46,333 nt of DNA from Candidatus Nitrosopumilus sp. (GCA_003702545.1 REGK01000004.1:1-46333); one strand, 5' to 3'. Counted from the stretch's first letter, positions 26,700 to 38,169 are shown. Notes: generated from the letters alone by a model not told the origin. Numbers and translations: made by a program.

Positions 26700-28610
26700 A
26701 TGATCTCGACTGATTTTACTTGGCTAATTGGAGGGCCTCAAGGCAGTGGCGTTGAATCTGGTGCTAATATCTTTTCTAGAGTATGTGCAGAGATGGGATA
26801 CCATGTGTTTGGAAAGAGAGAATTTTATTCAAATATCAAAGGAGAACACAGCTACTTTGCAGTAAGAATATCTGATCAAAAAATTCATTCAAATGTAAAT
26901 GATGTGAAATTGATGGCATCATTTGATGCTGAAACCATATTCCGTCATTATGATGAGGTAGTTTCTGGTGGTGGAATAATTTATGATGCAGATCTTGATG
27001 ATATTACTACTGATAGAGTACACACACTTGATGCACCATTTAGAGAAAGATTACACAAAACACTAGAATCAAGGAAAAAACCATTTTCCATTGCAGGTGT
27101 TTTGGAAATTGCAAAAGAAAATGGTGTTAAATTATACCCTGTATCATTCAAAGCAATTCTTGAAGCCCTTGCCGAAGAAACTGAAAACTCTCGTCTAAAA
27201 GGATTAGTTAGAATGTTTAATGTGATTGGTGTCTCTTTGTCATTAGGGTTAGTCAAAATGCCCCCTGATTCTTTACAAAAAACAATTGGAACAATTTTTT
27301 CAAAGAAGCAGGAGATTGCAAAAATCAATCAACAGACTGCAAATTATTCTTACAATTATGCAACTGCCAAGTTTGAAGAATTCCCTCATACATTATCTGG
27401 AAGTCAAAAAGAACCTGGAACTCTTCTAGTTCAAGGATTTCAAGGAACTGCATTAGGAAAGATGGCCTGTGGTTGTAGAATGCAACCTTACTATCCGATC
27501 ACTCCAGCTTCAGATGAATCTGTATTTTTAGAATCAAATGAAATCTTGGAAATAACTGATGACCGTCCTGGCTCTACTGCTGTGATTCAGACTGAAGATG
27601 AAATTTGCGCTATGGGTATGACTATTGGAAGTGCATTAACTGGAACCCGTTCTGCAACCTGTACTTCTGGTCCTGGATTTGCCTTGATGACTGAAATGCT
27701 GGGCTGGGCAGGCATAAATGAGGTACCTGTGGTAATCACCAACTATCAAAGAAGTGGTCCTTCGACTGGACTCCCAACTAGACATGGACAAGACGATTTA
27801 CTATTTTCAGTCTTTGCAGGACACGGAGATTTTCCAAAAATTGTCTATGCCTCAGGTGATGTTGAAGAGAGCTTCTATGATACTGGAAACGTTTTCAATT
27901 ATGCTGACGTCTTTCAAGTTCCCGTAATTCATTTGATGGACAAATTTATAGCAAGTTCTGTTGTTACTTGTCCAAGATTTGATCCTTCCAAAATCACAAT
28001 CAATCGAGGAAAACTCTTAGAGAAAATTGAAGGTGAATACGAAAGATTTGCATTTACTGAAGATGGCATATCTCCTCGTTCTAGATTAGGACTTGATAAC
28101 GGAATATTCTGGGATACTGGTGATGAATCTGATGAAAAAGGCCACATCACAGAAGATCCAGTGTTGCGTGTAAAGATGATGGATAAGAGAATGTCTCGTC
28201 TTGATTTGATTCTAAAAGAAATTCCAGAAGAAGAAAAGGCTGTATCTTTTGGTGTTGAAGATTATACTGTAATCACATGGGGTTCTTCAAAGGGACCAAT
28301 TCTTGATGCAATTGAAATGCTCAAAAAAGATGGGATCTCTATTGGACTTGTACAGATTAAACTCTTACATCCGTTCCCTGGTGATTATGTTACATCTTTG
28401 CTCAAAGATGCAAAGACAATCATTGATGTTGAAGCAAACCATTCAGCACAACTAGGAAAATTATTCAAACAAAATACACAAAGAAACATTGACTATTCTA
28501 TCTTAAAATACACTGGAAGAGCAATGACTAGTACTGAAATTTATGATTCACTTAAGAAAATTGTTGAAAACAAGGCTGAGAAAAGAGAGGTTTTGATGCA
28601 TGGCGCTTAA
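26700..28610 (+). CDS. korA: 2-oxoacid:ferredoxin oxidoreductase, fused gamma-alpha subunit
   Basis: [87 protein letters not shown]. Confidence 0.95.
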   Translation: MISTDFTWLIGGPQGSGVESGANIFSRVCAEMGYHVFGKREFYSNIKGEHSYFAVRISDQKIHSNVNDVKLMASFDAETIFRHYDEVVSGGGIIYDADLDDITTDRVHTLDAPFRERLHKTLESRKKPFSIAGVLEIAKENGVKLYPVSFKAILEALAEETENSRLKGLVRMFNVIGVSLSLGLVKMPPDSLQKTIGTIFSKKQEIAKINQQTANYSYNYATAKFEEFPHTLSGSQKEPGTLLVQGFQGTALGKMACGCRMQPYYPITPASDESVFLESNEILEITDDRPGSTAVIQTEDEICAMGMTIGSALTGTRSATCTSGPGFALMTEMLGWAGINEVPVVITNYQRSGPSTGLPTRHGQDDLLFSVFAGHGDFPKIVYASGDVEESFYDTGNVFNYADVFQVPVIHLMDKFIASSVVTCPRFDPSKITINRGKLLEKIEGEYERFAFTEDGISPRSRLGLDNGIFWDTGDESDEKGHITEDPVLRVKMMDKRMSRLDLILKEIPEEEKAVSFGVEDYTVITWGSSKGPILDAIEMLKKDGISIGLVQIKLLHPFPGDYVTSLLKDAKTIIDVEANHSAQLGKLFKQNTQRNIDYSILKYTGRAMTSTEIYDSLKKIVENKAEKREVLMHGA

Positions 28611-29562
28611 GATGGCAGATTTCAAAACAGACGTTCACAATGACTGGTGTCCTGGATGTGGTGATTTTGGAATTGTAAATGCTATTCAGATGGCTCTTGC
28701 TGAAATGGGTGTTGAGCGAGATAAGACTGCGATATTTTCTGGAATTGGTTGTTCTGGAAAAACATCTCACTACATCAACACTTATGGTGTTCATACTCTT
28801 CATGGTAGAGTCCTAACATTTGCACAAGGTGCAAAAATTGCAAATCCTGAAATGACTATAGTTGCTGTTGGTGGTGATGGTGACGGTCTAGGAATTGGCG
28901 CAGGCCATTTTGTTGCAGCAGGAAGACGTAATGTAAACATGACCTACATCATATTTGATAACGGAGTTTATGGATTAACAAAGGGACAAGCATCTCCCAC
29001 CCTAAAACTTGGCGAACAAACAAAATCACTCCCCTCTCCAAACACCAACTATAATGTTAATCCAATTGGATTAGCTGTAGCAAGTGGATTCACGTTTGTT
29101 GCACGTGGATACTCTTATGATGTACGACACCTAAAAGATTTGATTATCCAAGCAGTAAATCATAAGGGTTTATCCTTTTTGGATGTTTTACAACCCTGCC
29201 CAACTTACAATGATTTGAATACTAGAGATTGGTATGCTGGAACTGATTTAATGGATGAAGCACAAAAGAGACACTCAAGAATTTACAAATTAGAAGAACA
29301 TGGATATGATCCCGAAGTTCATTACAACGAAGAAGCCGAAGTCAATGAAAGACTCGCACAAGCTCTAATCAAGTCCCTTGAATGGGGAAACAAGATTCCA
29401 ATCGGAGTATTTTACAAAAATGAAATTATTACTCCTTATACTACTCGATTAAAGGACAAGATTCCAAATTATTTGGAAAATCCCCCTGCAAAACAAAACA
29501 TATCAAAAAATGGAATTTCAAATACTAACATCTCGCACATCTTAGACTCACTTGAAGTCTAG
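28600..29562 (+). CDS. korB: 2-oxoacid:ferredoxin oxidoreductase, beta (TPP-binding) subunit
   Basis: [68 protein letters not shown]. Confidence 0.96.
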   Translation: MALKMADFKTDVHNDWCPGCGDFGIVNAIQMALAEMGVERDKTAIFSGIGCSGKTSHYINTYGVHTLHGRVLTFAQGAKIANPEMTIVAVGGDGDGLGIGAGHFVAAGRRNVNMTYIIFDNGVYGLTKGQASPTLKLGEQTKSLPSPNTNYNVNPIGLAVASGFTFVARGYSYDVRHLKDLIIQAVNHKGLSFLDVLQPCPTYNDLNTRDWYAGTDLMDEAQKRHSRIYKLEEHGYDPEVHYNEEAEVNERLAQALIKSLEWGNKIPIGVFYKNEIITPYTTRLKDKIPNYLENPPAKQNISKNGISNTNISHILDSLEV

Positions 29563-29611
29563 TCTATTCTAAAACCAAACAGGTTATAGGCAAGTTTTAC
29601 ACCAGAGTATT

Positions 29612-30052
29612 TTGCATTTGAATATCAATGAAGCAAACACTATCTTTAGAAAGTCTATCATCAAGGGCTTTTTTGAACCTCAACTGGTAAATCTTGATTT
29701 CAAAAAATCATCTGTAAAACATCCTGCAATAAGTGATGATGGTCTCATGCAATCTGATTTGCTTCACATATTCTTTGATGTGGAAACTGGTGCTGACTAT
29801 CCTGATGGTGATGAGTGGTTTATTGTAGATATGCTGTTTCCTCATGATGTAAAACTACCTGACAATCTAAAGGGAACTGATTATTTTACAACACTTTCAG
29901 TTGATGGTGGTAAAACATACTGGCATCACCGTGAATTGATACGCTACAAATATGGAAAATCAAAGAAACTTGATAATGCTATAGAATTCCTAGAATCAAA
30001 ATACAAAGAATTACATGAGTTGCTAGAACCTGTACAAAAAGATCTTACTTAA
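29612..30052 (+). CDS. Hypothetical protein (146 aa)
   Basis: Intact ORF, non-ATG start; no family recognised. Confidence 0.65.
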   Translation: MHLNINEANTIFRKSIIKGFFEPQLVNLDFKKSSVKHPAISDDGLMQSDLLHIFFDVETGADYPDGDEWFIVDMLFPHDVKLPDNLKGTDYFTTLSVDGGKTYWHHRELIRYKYGKSKKLDNAIEFLESKYKELHELLEPVQKDLT

Positions 30053-30578
30053 TTTCCTGCCAAACATCACCTTTAAAGGAAAATTGTTTTTGTGGGGATG
30101 TTGCAGTGTTTAATCTCCATCTAATTGTCTTTGAATCAAATTTGTAATATACCTCTGTTATTTCTGATGGGATTTTTTCTGGATCAAGATGATAAGGTAG
30201 CAATTCTAAAACTGAATCAATTTTTTCAATGGCATTATCAAACCACTGTTTGTCTTCAGTATCAATTGTAAATCCAATTTTTGGAACTCCTGAAAAGTTG
30301 ATTACAATCTTTATTGCATTACCGCTCCCTCTCCTTCTTTTCATCTCTTTGAACACTGCCTTGATTTTTTCCCAGCGTTTGAAATCAAACCATTCAAAAA
30401 ATGCATCATTGAATGTAAGGGGAATATCCACATCTAAGAAACTGACAAAATTTTCGTCATCCGCTTCTATTTCTTCTTGGTTTATGGTAAAATGAGAATT
30501 TAGAAATCCATACAGCACTTCAATCTCCCAAGGTGAAATTCCATAATATCGTAATGTTGTAGTTAGACTTTCAGCCAA
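30045..30578 (-). CDS. Hypothetical protein (177 aa)
   Basis: Intact ORF MAESLTTTLRYYGISPWEIEVLYGFLNSHFTINQEEIE...; converges with and overlaps 29612-30052 by 8 nt. Confidence 0.7.
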   Translation of the reverse strand: MAESLTTTLRYYGISPWEIEVLYGFLNSHFTINQEEIEADDENFVSFLDVDIPLTFNDAFFEWFDFKRWEKIKAVFKEMKRRRGSGNAIKIVINFSGVPKIGFTIDTEDKQWFDNAIEKIDSVLELLPYHLDPEKIPSEITEVYYKFDSKTIRWRLNTATSPQKQFSFKGDVWQEIK

Positions 30579-30679
30579 TACTCTTTAGACTCTAAAATTG
30601 TAATTAAAGCTTCAACATTACAAAACTAGAAGAAATTGACCTTAAAATTAAAATTAGATGGAAAGTCAGTCATGATATA

Positions 30680-31006
30680 ATGAAAAAAGAGTATGTAGTA
30701 CGAAGTATTGATGCCGCCCCTGACGGTGCACCATATGTCATTGTATCATTATCTTCTGTAAAAGATCTCAAAGAAGGAACTCAAAACCCACAATCTCCAT
30801 TTGGTAGTCCAAAAGTTATGGGATTCTCAAACATGAATGATATGATGAAGGACCTCAACAAGATGATCTCTGGAATGGGTGGAATGGGAATGCAAAGTGG
30901 TATTACACAACTAAAACTAGAGATGCATGAATACAAAGACATGGGTCTTTCTGTTGGTGATAAAGTCTTTCTAGAACTAAGTAAAGCAGAATCTCTTGGT
31001 GTGTGA
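30680..31006 (+). CDS. Hypothetical protein (108 aa) with Met/Gly-rich segment
   Basis: MKKEYVVRSIDAAPDGAPYVIVSLSSVKDLKEG...MNDMMKDLNKMISGMGGMGMQSGITQLKLEMHEYKDMGLSVGDKVFLEL. Confidence 0.75.
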   Translation: MKKEYVVRSIDAAPDGAPYVIVSLSSVKDLKEGTQNPQSPFGSPKVMGFSNMNDMMKDLNKMISGMGGMGMQSGITQLKLEMHEYKDMGLSVGDKVFLELSKAESLGV

Positions 31007-31007
31007 C

Positions 31008-31577
31008 CTAGAGTATTGTGTTGAAATATTTCCAACCATAAAATGCTGCAACAGTTCCAATAACAAATAACATTGGTTTCCATGCAAATACTGGAAGTGC
31101 TGGAGTTGCAAGTTTTACTTTGTAGTTATCAACAATTGCATGAACATTTTTCTTAATTTTATCGTGCCATATACTGTATTCTACTTGGTATTTCTTTAGA
31201 ATCTCTTCTACCTCATAAACAACTGGTGTTCTTTGGGAAAACAAATGCTGAAGATAATCTCTGGATACTTCAACTTCTGCATGAATTCCAATTAGTCCTT
31301 TTTTGAGGTCTACCATTCTAACATGCATCTCCCAAGGCTTTTTTAGTTTCAAATTAAGACCATGTCCTATTTGGTCAGGTTGTTTATGTTCAAATTTTAC
31401 TTTGGTAAATCCTTCTTCAGTAAAGATCTTAAGCATCTCATCAAAACTCTTCTTTACAACAACATGAAGTTGTTCTACACCTTCTTTATTGTCAACATCA
31501 ATCTTGTGTTTTAATCCATCAAGAAATGATATTGTCTTTGGATATGTTGTGAGATATTCCAATATTTTGGTGGACAA
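31008..31577 (-). CDS. Hypothetical protein (189 aa) with C-terminal TM anchor
   Basis: Intact ORF; C-terminal hydrophobic segment PMLFVIGTVAAFYGWKYF. Confidence 0.7.
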   Translation of the reverse strand: MSTKILEYLTTYPKTISFLDGLKHKIDVDNKEGVEQLHVVVKKSFDEMLKIFTEEGFTKVKFEHKQPDQIGHGLNLKLKKPWEMHVRMVDLKKGLIGIHAEVEVSRDYLQHLFSQRTPVVYEVEEILKKYQVEYSIWHDKIKKNVHAIVDNYKVKLATPALPVFAWKPMLFVIGTVAAFYGWKYFNTIL

Positions 31578-31604
31578 AATACTTCTATTTAAAGCAGAAC
31601 AACA

Positions 31605-32384
31605 TTACTGATTTTTTGGTGGATTTGATAGACCTCTAACATAGACGCATTGGTCTGGATCTATTGCCATCTCCAAAGAATTGATTTTTCTATCTGTAAG
31701 ATTTGCACCCGAGTTTCTAACTATCGCAAATGGTTTTGACTCTGCACCTTCGCCCATTTTGTGATTTGCAATTGTTGCCAAGTTGTCTACGACTGCTTGA
31801 AATGTTACTTTGAGTGGATTACCATCAAGATCTTTTTTTGACCTCATATCTAATACTGGCTCAATTCCTGCACAAGCAATTGCAACACCTGATGTTCCAA
31901 TTCGTGCTGGCATCAATCTGCTATCTACTAGAATAACTCCGACATGAATTGACATTTTCAAAAATATTTTTCTCCGAAGCTCTTCTGCTACTAAGTAGGG
32001 ATTTTCAGGATACAAAATCACTTTGCCCTTCTTTGCATTTGATTTGTCGATTCCTGCATTAGGTGCCATGATGTTATCTGATGATGTGATGACAAATCCT
32101 GAAATACCTCCAAAAATTTTATCTGATTCCCTAATTACAACTTCGGCAATCTCTGGTTTTAGTTGATATTTTTTTGAAACATCTAAACCTTCATTGGAAA
32201 TTTGAATATTTTCAAGATCAACAATTCTTCCCTGAGAGTTTGAGATGTATTTTGTTGATATCACTAAAACATCTCCGTCTTCTAGTTTTGTCTCATTTTT
32301 TTCAAGTGTCTCCAAAAATACCTCAAAAACATCAAATTTTTCATCCATTCTATCTGCTAAAAGTGGTAAAACAGTTAACTGCAC
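31605..32384 (-). CDS. cofE: Coenzyme F420-0:L-glutamate ligase
   Basis: LEDGDVLVISTKYISNSQGRIVDL; APNAGIDKSNAKKGKVILYPENPYLVAEELR; DSRLMPARIGTSGVAIACAGIEPVLDMR. Confidence 0.94.
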   Translation of the reverse strand: MQLTVLPLLADRMDEKFDVFEVFLETLEKNETKLEDGDVLVISTKYISNSQGRIVDLENIQISNEGLDVSKKYQLKPEIAEVVIRESDKIFGGISGFVITSSDNIMAPNAGIDKSNAKKGKVILYPENPYLVAEELRRKIFLKMSIHVGVILVDSRLMPARIGTSGVAIACAGIEPVLDMRSKKDLDGNPLKVTFQAVVDNLATIANHKMGEGAESKPFAIVRNSGANLTDRKINSLEMAIDPDQCVYVRGLSNPPKNQ

Positions 32385-32457
32385 AATATTGTAGGTGTGC
32401 TTTTTCTTTTTTATTGTTCTGAAAAGCTTTTAATCTCTAAAAGGAGGGTTTTTGATT

Positions 32458-33729
32458 ATGAACATTGTAGAGAAGATTCTTGCACGTGCATCAGGAAAAT
32501 CACAAGTTGCTCCAGATGATGTAGTTTTTGCAAAGGTCGACAAAGTAATGGTTCATGATGTTTCTGGACCAGGAGTTCTTAAGGTATTTGATAAATTAAA
32601 AAACAAAGGTGTTGATGTTAGCAAACTCTGGGATCCAACAAAGGTATGGGTTGCAGAAGATCACTTTGTTCCTTCTGCTGAAAAGATGTCTGCTGAAAAT
32701 ATTGTAAAACTATCAAATTTCACAAAAAATTATGGAATTGAAAAACACTTCAAGTATGGAATGGGTCAGTATGGAATTTGCCATACATTATCTCATGAAG
32801 AGGCAATGGTAATGCCTGGTGATGTTTATGTTGGGGGTGACTCTCACACAAATACTACAGGTGCACTAGGTGCATTTGCTTGTGGATTGGGACATACTGA
32901 TATTGCGTATGTTTTGCTTAATGGACAAATCTGGTTTAAGGTACCTGAGACTGATTATTTCAAACTAAATGGAAAACTTCCAGATCATGTAATGGCTAAA
33001 GACCTGATCTTGAAAATCATTGGTGATATTGGAACTGATGGAGGAAATTATAGAACAATGCAGTTTGGTGGTACTGGAATTGATGACATGTCAGTTGAAA
33101 GCAGATTAACATTATGTAACATGACAACAGAAGCCGGAGCAAAGAATGGAATTGTCGAAGCTGATCAAAAAGTTGTAGATTATCTTTCTAGTAGAGGTGC
33201 AACAAATGCACAAGTGTTCAAAGGTGATGATGATGCACAATATGCAAATGTATACGAGTATGAAGCCTCTGAGATGGAACCACTTGTTGCAAAACCATTT
33301 TCTCCTGAAAATGTTGCAGTAGTAAGAGAAGCTCCTTCTGTAGAACTTGACAAATCTTACATCGGTTCTTGCACTGGAGCAAAATATGAAGACTTGGAAG
33401 CTGCAGCAAAAATTCTCAAAGGAAAAACAGTAAAGATTAGAACAGAAATTCTTCCAGCATCTATCTCAATTTACAAACGTGCAATGGAGAATGGATTACT
33501 TACAATATTCTTAGATGCCGGTGTTACTGTAGGTCCACCAACTTGTGGTGCATGTTGTGGTGCACACATGGGTGTTTTGGCAAAAAATGAAATCTGCATA
33601 AGCACTACAAACAGAAACTTCCCAGGCAGAATGGGCCATGTAGAGTCTGAGACATATCTCTCATCTCCAATGGTTGCAGCAGCCTCTGCGGTAACTGGAA
33701 AAATCACTGACCCGAGGGATTTACAATGA
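32458..33729 (+). CDS. leuC: Aconitase-family large subunit, archaeal 3-isopropylmalate/homoaconitate type
   Basis: GDSHTNTTGALGAFACGLGHTDIAYVL; YIGSCTGAKYEDLEAAA; GPPTCGACCGAHMGVL. ATG 32458 preceded by aaggaggg SD. Confidence 0.92.
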   Translation: MNIVEKILARASGKSQVAPDDVVFAKVDKVMVHDVSGPGVLKVFDKLKNKGVDVSKLWDPTKVWVAEDHFVPSAEKMSAENIVKLSNFTKNYGIEKHFKYGMGQYGICHTLSHEEAMVMPGDVYVGGDSHTNTTGALGAFACGLGHTDIAYVLLNGQIWFKVPETDYFKLNGKLPDHVMAKDLILKIIGDIGTDGGNYRTMQFGGTGIDDMSVESRLTLCNMTTEAGAKNGIVEADQKVVDYLSSRGATNAQVFKGDDDAQYANVYEYEASEMEPLVAKPFSPENVAVVREAPSVELDKSYIGSCTGAKYEDLEAAAKILKGKTVKIRTEILPASISIYKRAMENGLLTIFLDAGVTVGPPTCGACCGAHMGVLAKNEICISTTNRNFPGRMGHVESETYLSSPMVAAASAVTGKITDPRDLQ

Positions 33730-34208
33730 AAGGAAACGTCATAAAATACGAAAGAGACAATATCGATACTGATGTAATTATTCCTGGACAATATCTCAAA
33801 GTTCATGATTATGCTGAACTTGCAACTCATGCCATGGAAGGTCTAGACCCTGACTTTCATTCCAAAGTAAAGGAAGGCGATTTTATCTTGTCTGGAAAGA
33901 ACTTTGGTTGTGGTTCATCGCGTGAACATGCCCCAATTGCATTATCTCACTCTGGTGTCAAGGCAGTACTTGCATTATCTTTTGCCAGAATCTTTTACCG
34001 AAATTCTGTTGATGGTGCATTTTTGTTACCAATTGAAATTGAAGAAGATGCATACCATGGAATCTCTCAAGGAGATGAAATTGATATTGACATTAGCAAA
34101 AATGAAATCAAGAACTTGACAAAAAATCAAACATACAAGATGAAACCATTCTCTGAGATTATTGGAAAAATAATTGAAGCTGGTGGCCTCTTTAATTACA
34201 AACCATAG
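33726..34208 (+). CDS. leuD: 3-isopropylmalate dehydratase/homoaconitase small subunit, archaeal type
   Basis: [47 protein letters not shown] overlap with the large subunit. Confidence 0.92.
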   Translation: MKGNVIKYERDNIDTDVIIPGQYLKVHDYAELATHAMEGLDPDFHSKVKEGDFILSGKNFGCGSSREHAPIALSHSGVKAVLALSFARIFYRNSVDGAFLLPIEIEEDAYHGISQGDEIDIDISKNEIKNLTKNQTYKMKPFSEIIGKIIEAGGLFNYKP

Positions 34209-34216
34209 GATTCAAA

Positions 34217-35632
34217 ATGGGAAAAACACTTTTTGAAAAAATTTGGGATTCACACGTTGTTGTTGGAAAAGATAACGGCCCATCTTTGATTTACATTGAT
34301 AGGCATCTAGTCCATGAAGTAACCTCTCCTCAGGCCTTTGATGGTCTTAGGATGAATAACAGACAGGTTAGACGACCTGATCTTACTATTGCCACAATGG
34401 ATCATAACGTTCCTACTACTGACAGGGGACTCCCAATATTAGACCAAACATCATCTGTCCAAATTCAAACACTAGAAAAAAACTGCCAAGATTTTGGAAT
34501 CAAACTATTTGATATTAACAGCCCCAATCAGGGAATCGTTCATGTTATTGGACCTCAACTTGGAATAACTTTACCTGGTTCTACCATTGTCTGCGGTGAT
34601 AGTCACACATCAACTCATGGAGCATTTGGTGCACTCGCATTTGGAATCGGAACAAGTGAAGTAGAACATGTCTTGGCATCTCAGACCTTGTGGCTAGAAA
34701 AACCAAAACCTTTTGAAATTAGAGTGGAAGGAAAGCGAAAGAATCCTCATGCAGTTACTGCTAAAGATATTGTATTGTCAATTATCAAAAATATTGGAAC
34801 TGGTGGTGGTACTGGAACTGTAATTGAGTATCGTGGCGAGGGGATAGAAGATCTTTCCATGGAGCAGAGAATGACCATATGTAACATGTCAATTGAGGCT
34901 GGAGCCCGTGCTGGATTGATTGCCCCTGATGAGAAGACCTATGATTATCTTAGAGGCAGAGAATACACTCCCAAAAATTATGAATCTCTTGTAGAATACT
35001 GGAGAGAAAATCTAAAGTCTGATGATGATGCAAAATTTGAAAAACAATTCACATTGCACATTGATGATATCGCACCACAAGTAAGTTGGGGAACAAATCC
35101 TGGAATGACTTGTGATGTAACTGAAACAGTCCCAACACCTGATGAATTTTCCAAAGGTGATTCCAATCAAAAAAAGGGTGCAGAAAAGGCACTTGATTAT
35201 ATGGATCTTGAATCTGGAACTCCAATCGAAGAAATTAAAATCGACAGGGTATTCATTGGTTCTTGCACTAATGCAAGGCTAGAAGATTTGATTGAAGCAT
35301 CCAAAATAATCAAAGGACAAAAAGTTTCCCCAGACGTTCGTGCAATGGTAGTTCCTGGTTCTCAAATGGTAAAGAAACAAGCTGAAGAGATGGGTCTTGA
35401 TAAAATTTTCATTGATGCTAATTTTGAATGGCGAGAAGCTGGATGTAGTATGTGCCTTGGAATGAATCCTGACATTTTGTCTCCTGGAGAAAGATGTGCT
35501 AGCACTTCTAATCGCAACTTTGAGGGAAGGCAAGGAACTGGTGGACGAACCCACTTGGTTAGTCCTGTAATGGCAGCAGCTGCTGCAATTAATGGACATT
35601 TTGTTGATGTAAGGAAGATGGATTTGAGTTAA
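34217..35632 (+). CDS. leuC: 3-isopropylmalate dehydratase large subunit, bacterial-type LeuC
   Basis: [96 protein letters not shown]. Confidence 0.96.
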   Translation: MGKTLFEKIWDSHVVVGKDNGPSLIYIDRHLVHEVTSPQAFDGLRMNNRQVRRPDLTIATMDHNVPTTDRGLPILDQTSSVQIQTLEKNCQDFGIKLFDINSPNQGIVHVIGPQLGITLPGSTIVCGDSHTSTHGAFGALAFGIGTSEVEHVLASQTLWLEKPKPFEIRVEGKRKNPHAVTAKDIVLSIIKNIGTGGGTGTVIEYRGEGIEDLSMEQRMTICNMSIEAGARAGLIAPDEKTYDYLRGREYTPKNYESLVEYWRENLKSDDDAKFEKQFTLHIDDIAPQVSWGTNPGMTCDVTETVPTPDEFSKGDSNQKKGAEKALDYMDLESGTPIEEIKIDRVFIGSCTNARLEDLIEASKIIKGQKVSPDVRAMVVPGSQMVKKQAEEMGLDKIFIDANFEWREAGCSMCLGMNPDILSPGERCASTSNRNFEGRQGTGGRTHLVSPVMAAAAAINGHFVDVRKMDLS

Positions 35633-35633
35633 T

Positions 35634-36218
35634 ATGGAACCATTCAAGAAAACAACAAGCATTGTAACTCCTCTTGACAAGGTTAATGTTGATACTGATC
35701 AGATTGTACCAAAACAATTCCTAAAGTTAGTCCAAAAGTCTGGATTTGGAAAATTCTTGTTCTTTAATTGGAGATATGATGAAAATGAAAATCCAAAATA
35801 TGACTTTGTCTTAAATGACTCAAAATATGACAATTCTAAAATCTTGGTTGCAGGAGACAATTTTGGCTGTGGCTCTAGTCGAGAACATGCAGTATGGGCA
35901 CTCCAAGATTATGGTTTTTCAGTAATAATTGCACCTTCATTTGCTGATATCTTCTTTAGTAATTGCTTCAAGAATGGAATCTTACCTATTTCGCTTGAGC
36001 AAAGCATTGTTGAAAAACTACAGCAAGAATCAGAACCAATCGAAGTTGATTTGGAAAATCAAACAATCAAAACATCTTCAGATGAAATACATTTTAAGAT
36101 AGACTCTCACAAAAAGAAGATTCTCTTAGAAGGATTAGATGACATTGCCCAAACATATCAGTTTGAAGATAAGATTTCTGAATTTGAAAAACAGTCTAAA
36201 GTCCCATCTGTTTTATAA
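35634..36218 (+). CDS. leuD: 3-isopropylmalate dehydratase small subunit, bacterial-type LeuD
   Basis: [53 protein letters not shown]. Confidence 0.95.
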   Translation: MEPFKKTTSIVTPLDKVNVDTDQIVPKQFLKLVQKSGFGKFLFFNWRYDENENPKYDFVLNDSKYDNSKILVAGDNFGCGSSREHAVWALQDYGFSVIIAPSFADIFFSNCFKNGILPISLEQSIVEKLQQESEPIEVDLENQTIKTSSDEIHFKIDSHKKKILLEGLDDIAQTYQFEDKISEFEKQSKVPSVL

Positions 36219-36915
36219 TTTTCTTTACAGTTTTATGATTTCTCTCCAAGTATGAAGGTGACTCTGCATCAATCCATTCCTTGTTACCAATATCAAAAGC
36301 ACTAATCTTTCCTTCTTTTGATAATTGTTGTAAAATATCATAGGATAGATTGATCTCTTTTTGTTTTTTCTTTGCCTTTATTCTTTGGATGATGTCTTTT
36401 CCAAGCATATAGATTCCCAAACATTCAGACAATTGTAATTTCATTACAGGCTTTTCTTTGAATTCTGTAATGATTTCATCTTCAACTACTGCAAATCCTG
36501 TCTCTTCTTTTCTCTTTGTTCTAGTTGCAATACATGCCGAACTCTTCTTTTTGGTAAATGTCTCCTTCATCTTTTTGAGATCTATTGCACATAGATTATC
36601 TACAAACCATAAAACAAATTCAGATTCCCCTTTGAGTTTCTTCTCAATGTGTAACAAGTCTCCACCGGTTCCACTTTGAGAATCTTGGACAAAGGAGATA
36701 TTTTTTTGATTGCCGTAGTAGTTTTTGATTTGTCCTCCTAGTTCATCAAAATCTGAAATTATGATTATCTCTTTTATGAAACTGAATTTCTGAAGATATC
36801 TTATCACATAGTCGATGACTGGTTTTCCATCGATTGGAGTCATTGCTTTAGGAAAGAATTCTGTATATGGCTTGCCTCGTGTACCTTTGCCACCGGCTAG
36901 AATTATTGCCTTCAC
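36196..36915 (-). CDS. Sugar-phosphate nucleotidyltransferase-like protein
   Basis: MKAIILAGGKGTRGKPYTEFFPKAMTPIDGKPVIDYVIRYL; no left-handed beta-helix hexapeptide tail. Confidence 0.88.
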   Translation of the reverse strand: MKAIILAGGKGTRGKPYTEFFPKAMTPIDGKPVIDYVIRYLQKFSFIKEIIIISDFDELGGQIKNYYGNQKNISFVQDSQSGTGGDLLHIEKKLKGESEFVLWFVDNLCAIDLKKMKETFTKKKSSACIATRTKRKEETGFAVVEDEIITEFKEKPVMKLQLSECLGIYMLGKDIIQRIKAKKKQKEINLSYDILQQLSKEGKISAFDIGNKEWIDAESPSYLERNHKTVKKIIKQMGL

Positions 36916-36918
36916 AGT

Positions 36919-37368
36919 CTAACGGTATGATTTTTGCTTTCTTCTTCTTGCGCCAGGTCCACCAAACTTCTTTGGCTCTTTTCTTCTGGCATCACCGCTG
37001 ATTAGATATTTGTCATAATCTGTGATTCTTTTTCTAAGGTCTTCTCTGGTTGATTTTGGGAATGGATGATCTTTTGGATCTTTCTTTGATTTGGTCCATC
37101 CTGTTAGTGCTCTGGAGATTGCAGTTGCGACAGCACTTGCTTGTCCCATGAAACCTCCGCCTCTTACTCTGACAGATATGTCAATTTTATCTCTCAAATC
37201 ACCAGTGATTTCAAGTGGTGCTAAAATTACTTCACGCGCAGTCTCTTGTGGAATCATTTCAACTGGTACGTTGTTAATTCTAACTTTACCTTGTCCCTTA
37301 GTAATGTAAACATGTGCACTAGATGTTTTTCTAGTTGCAAAATAGATTTCAGTTTTTGGTGTTGTCAT
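36919..37368 (-). CDS. rps9: 30S ribosomal protein S9
   Basis: RKTSSAHVYITKGQGKVRIN; VRVRGGGFMGQASAVATAISRAL; C-terminal GARRRKQKSYR. Confidence 0.97.
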   Translation of the reverse strand: MTTPKTEIYFATRKTSSAHVYITKGQGKVRINNVPVEMIPQETAREVILAPLEITGDLRDKIDISVRVRGGGFMGQASAVATAISRALTGWTKSKKDPKDHPFPKSTREDLRKRITDYDKYLISGDARRKEPKKFGGPGARRRKQKSYR

Positions 37369-37829
37369 TCAGTCCACCCTATTACTCTGCACAATTCTCC
37401 CATTGTGGTATAGTTTGATGGAGATTTTTTAATTTTTGCTTTCTCAAATTGAGTCTTCTCAAGTGATTTTAGTTCTTTTGGAGATCCTATGTATGCTCTT
37501 AGTCTTTTAATTGATTCTTTACCTGATGGTTTTCTATCATATGGTAACATTTGACGAATCATCTTTGTGATGATTGTATCTGGTCTTCTATAGTGTACTG
37601 GTCCATGTTTTGGATTAATGATACTGTTAATTTCCAAAAATTCTCTATATTCTTTAATCAAGTTTGATCTAGTTCCACTGTACATGATTTTCTCACAGTT
37701 TACAATTGAAACTCTGTGTCCTTGCTTTAGTAATTTAGCAACATTTGATGATAGTCTGCCTGCAATGTGGTTAGTTGCATCAACTACTATTGGTCTGTCA
37801 GTTCTGACAACTGTCTCTTGACTAGCCAA
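37365..37829 (-). CDS. rpl13: 50S ribosomal protein L13
   Basis: IVVDATNHIAGRLSSNVAKLLKQGHRVSIVNCEKIMYSG; likely TTG start at 37829 overlapping the rpl18e stop (track start 37865). Confidence 0.93.
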   Translation of the reverse strand: MASQETVVRTDRPIVVDATNHIAGRLSSNVAKLLKQGHRVSIVNCEKIMYSGTRSNLIKEYREFLEINSIINPKHGPVHYRRPDTIITKMIRQMLPYDRKPSGKESIKRLRAYIGSPKELKSLEKTQFEKAKIKKSPSNYTTMGELCRVIGWTE

Positions 37830-38169
37830 GTAATACAACTCCTTTCCCAGTTGGGTTTTGTTCAATTAGTTCTGAATAACTGATTAGTTTTCCACCATTC
37901 TCAATAATTTTGGTTGCTGCAGAGTTTGAAATTGAAAATGAACATAATGTGATTTTATGAGGTACATTACCTGTTCCAAGAACTTTTCCTGGAAATACAA
38001 CAGTGTCGTTTTCTTTAGTTAGTTTAGCGATTTTATTCAAGTTGATATCCCTTCTGGCAATAGATGGCTTTAGTGCATATTCGGCTAGTTTTGCCCATAT
38101 TGGAGCATCGTTTTTAGCTGATGCGGACTTTAGATCCTTTGCCATGCGTATAACCACTTGATTAGTCAT
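37822..38169 (-). CDS. rpl18e: 50S ribosomal protein L18e
   Basis: RRDINLNKIAKLTKENDTVVFPGKVLGTGNVPHKITLCSFSISNSAATKI. Confidence 0.95.
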   Translation of the reverse strand: MTNQVVIRMAKDLKSASAKNDAPIWAKLAEYALKPSIARRDINLNKIAKLTKENDTVVFPGKVLGTGNVPHKITLCSFSISNSAATKIIENGGKLISYSELIEQNPTGKGVVLLG

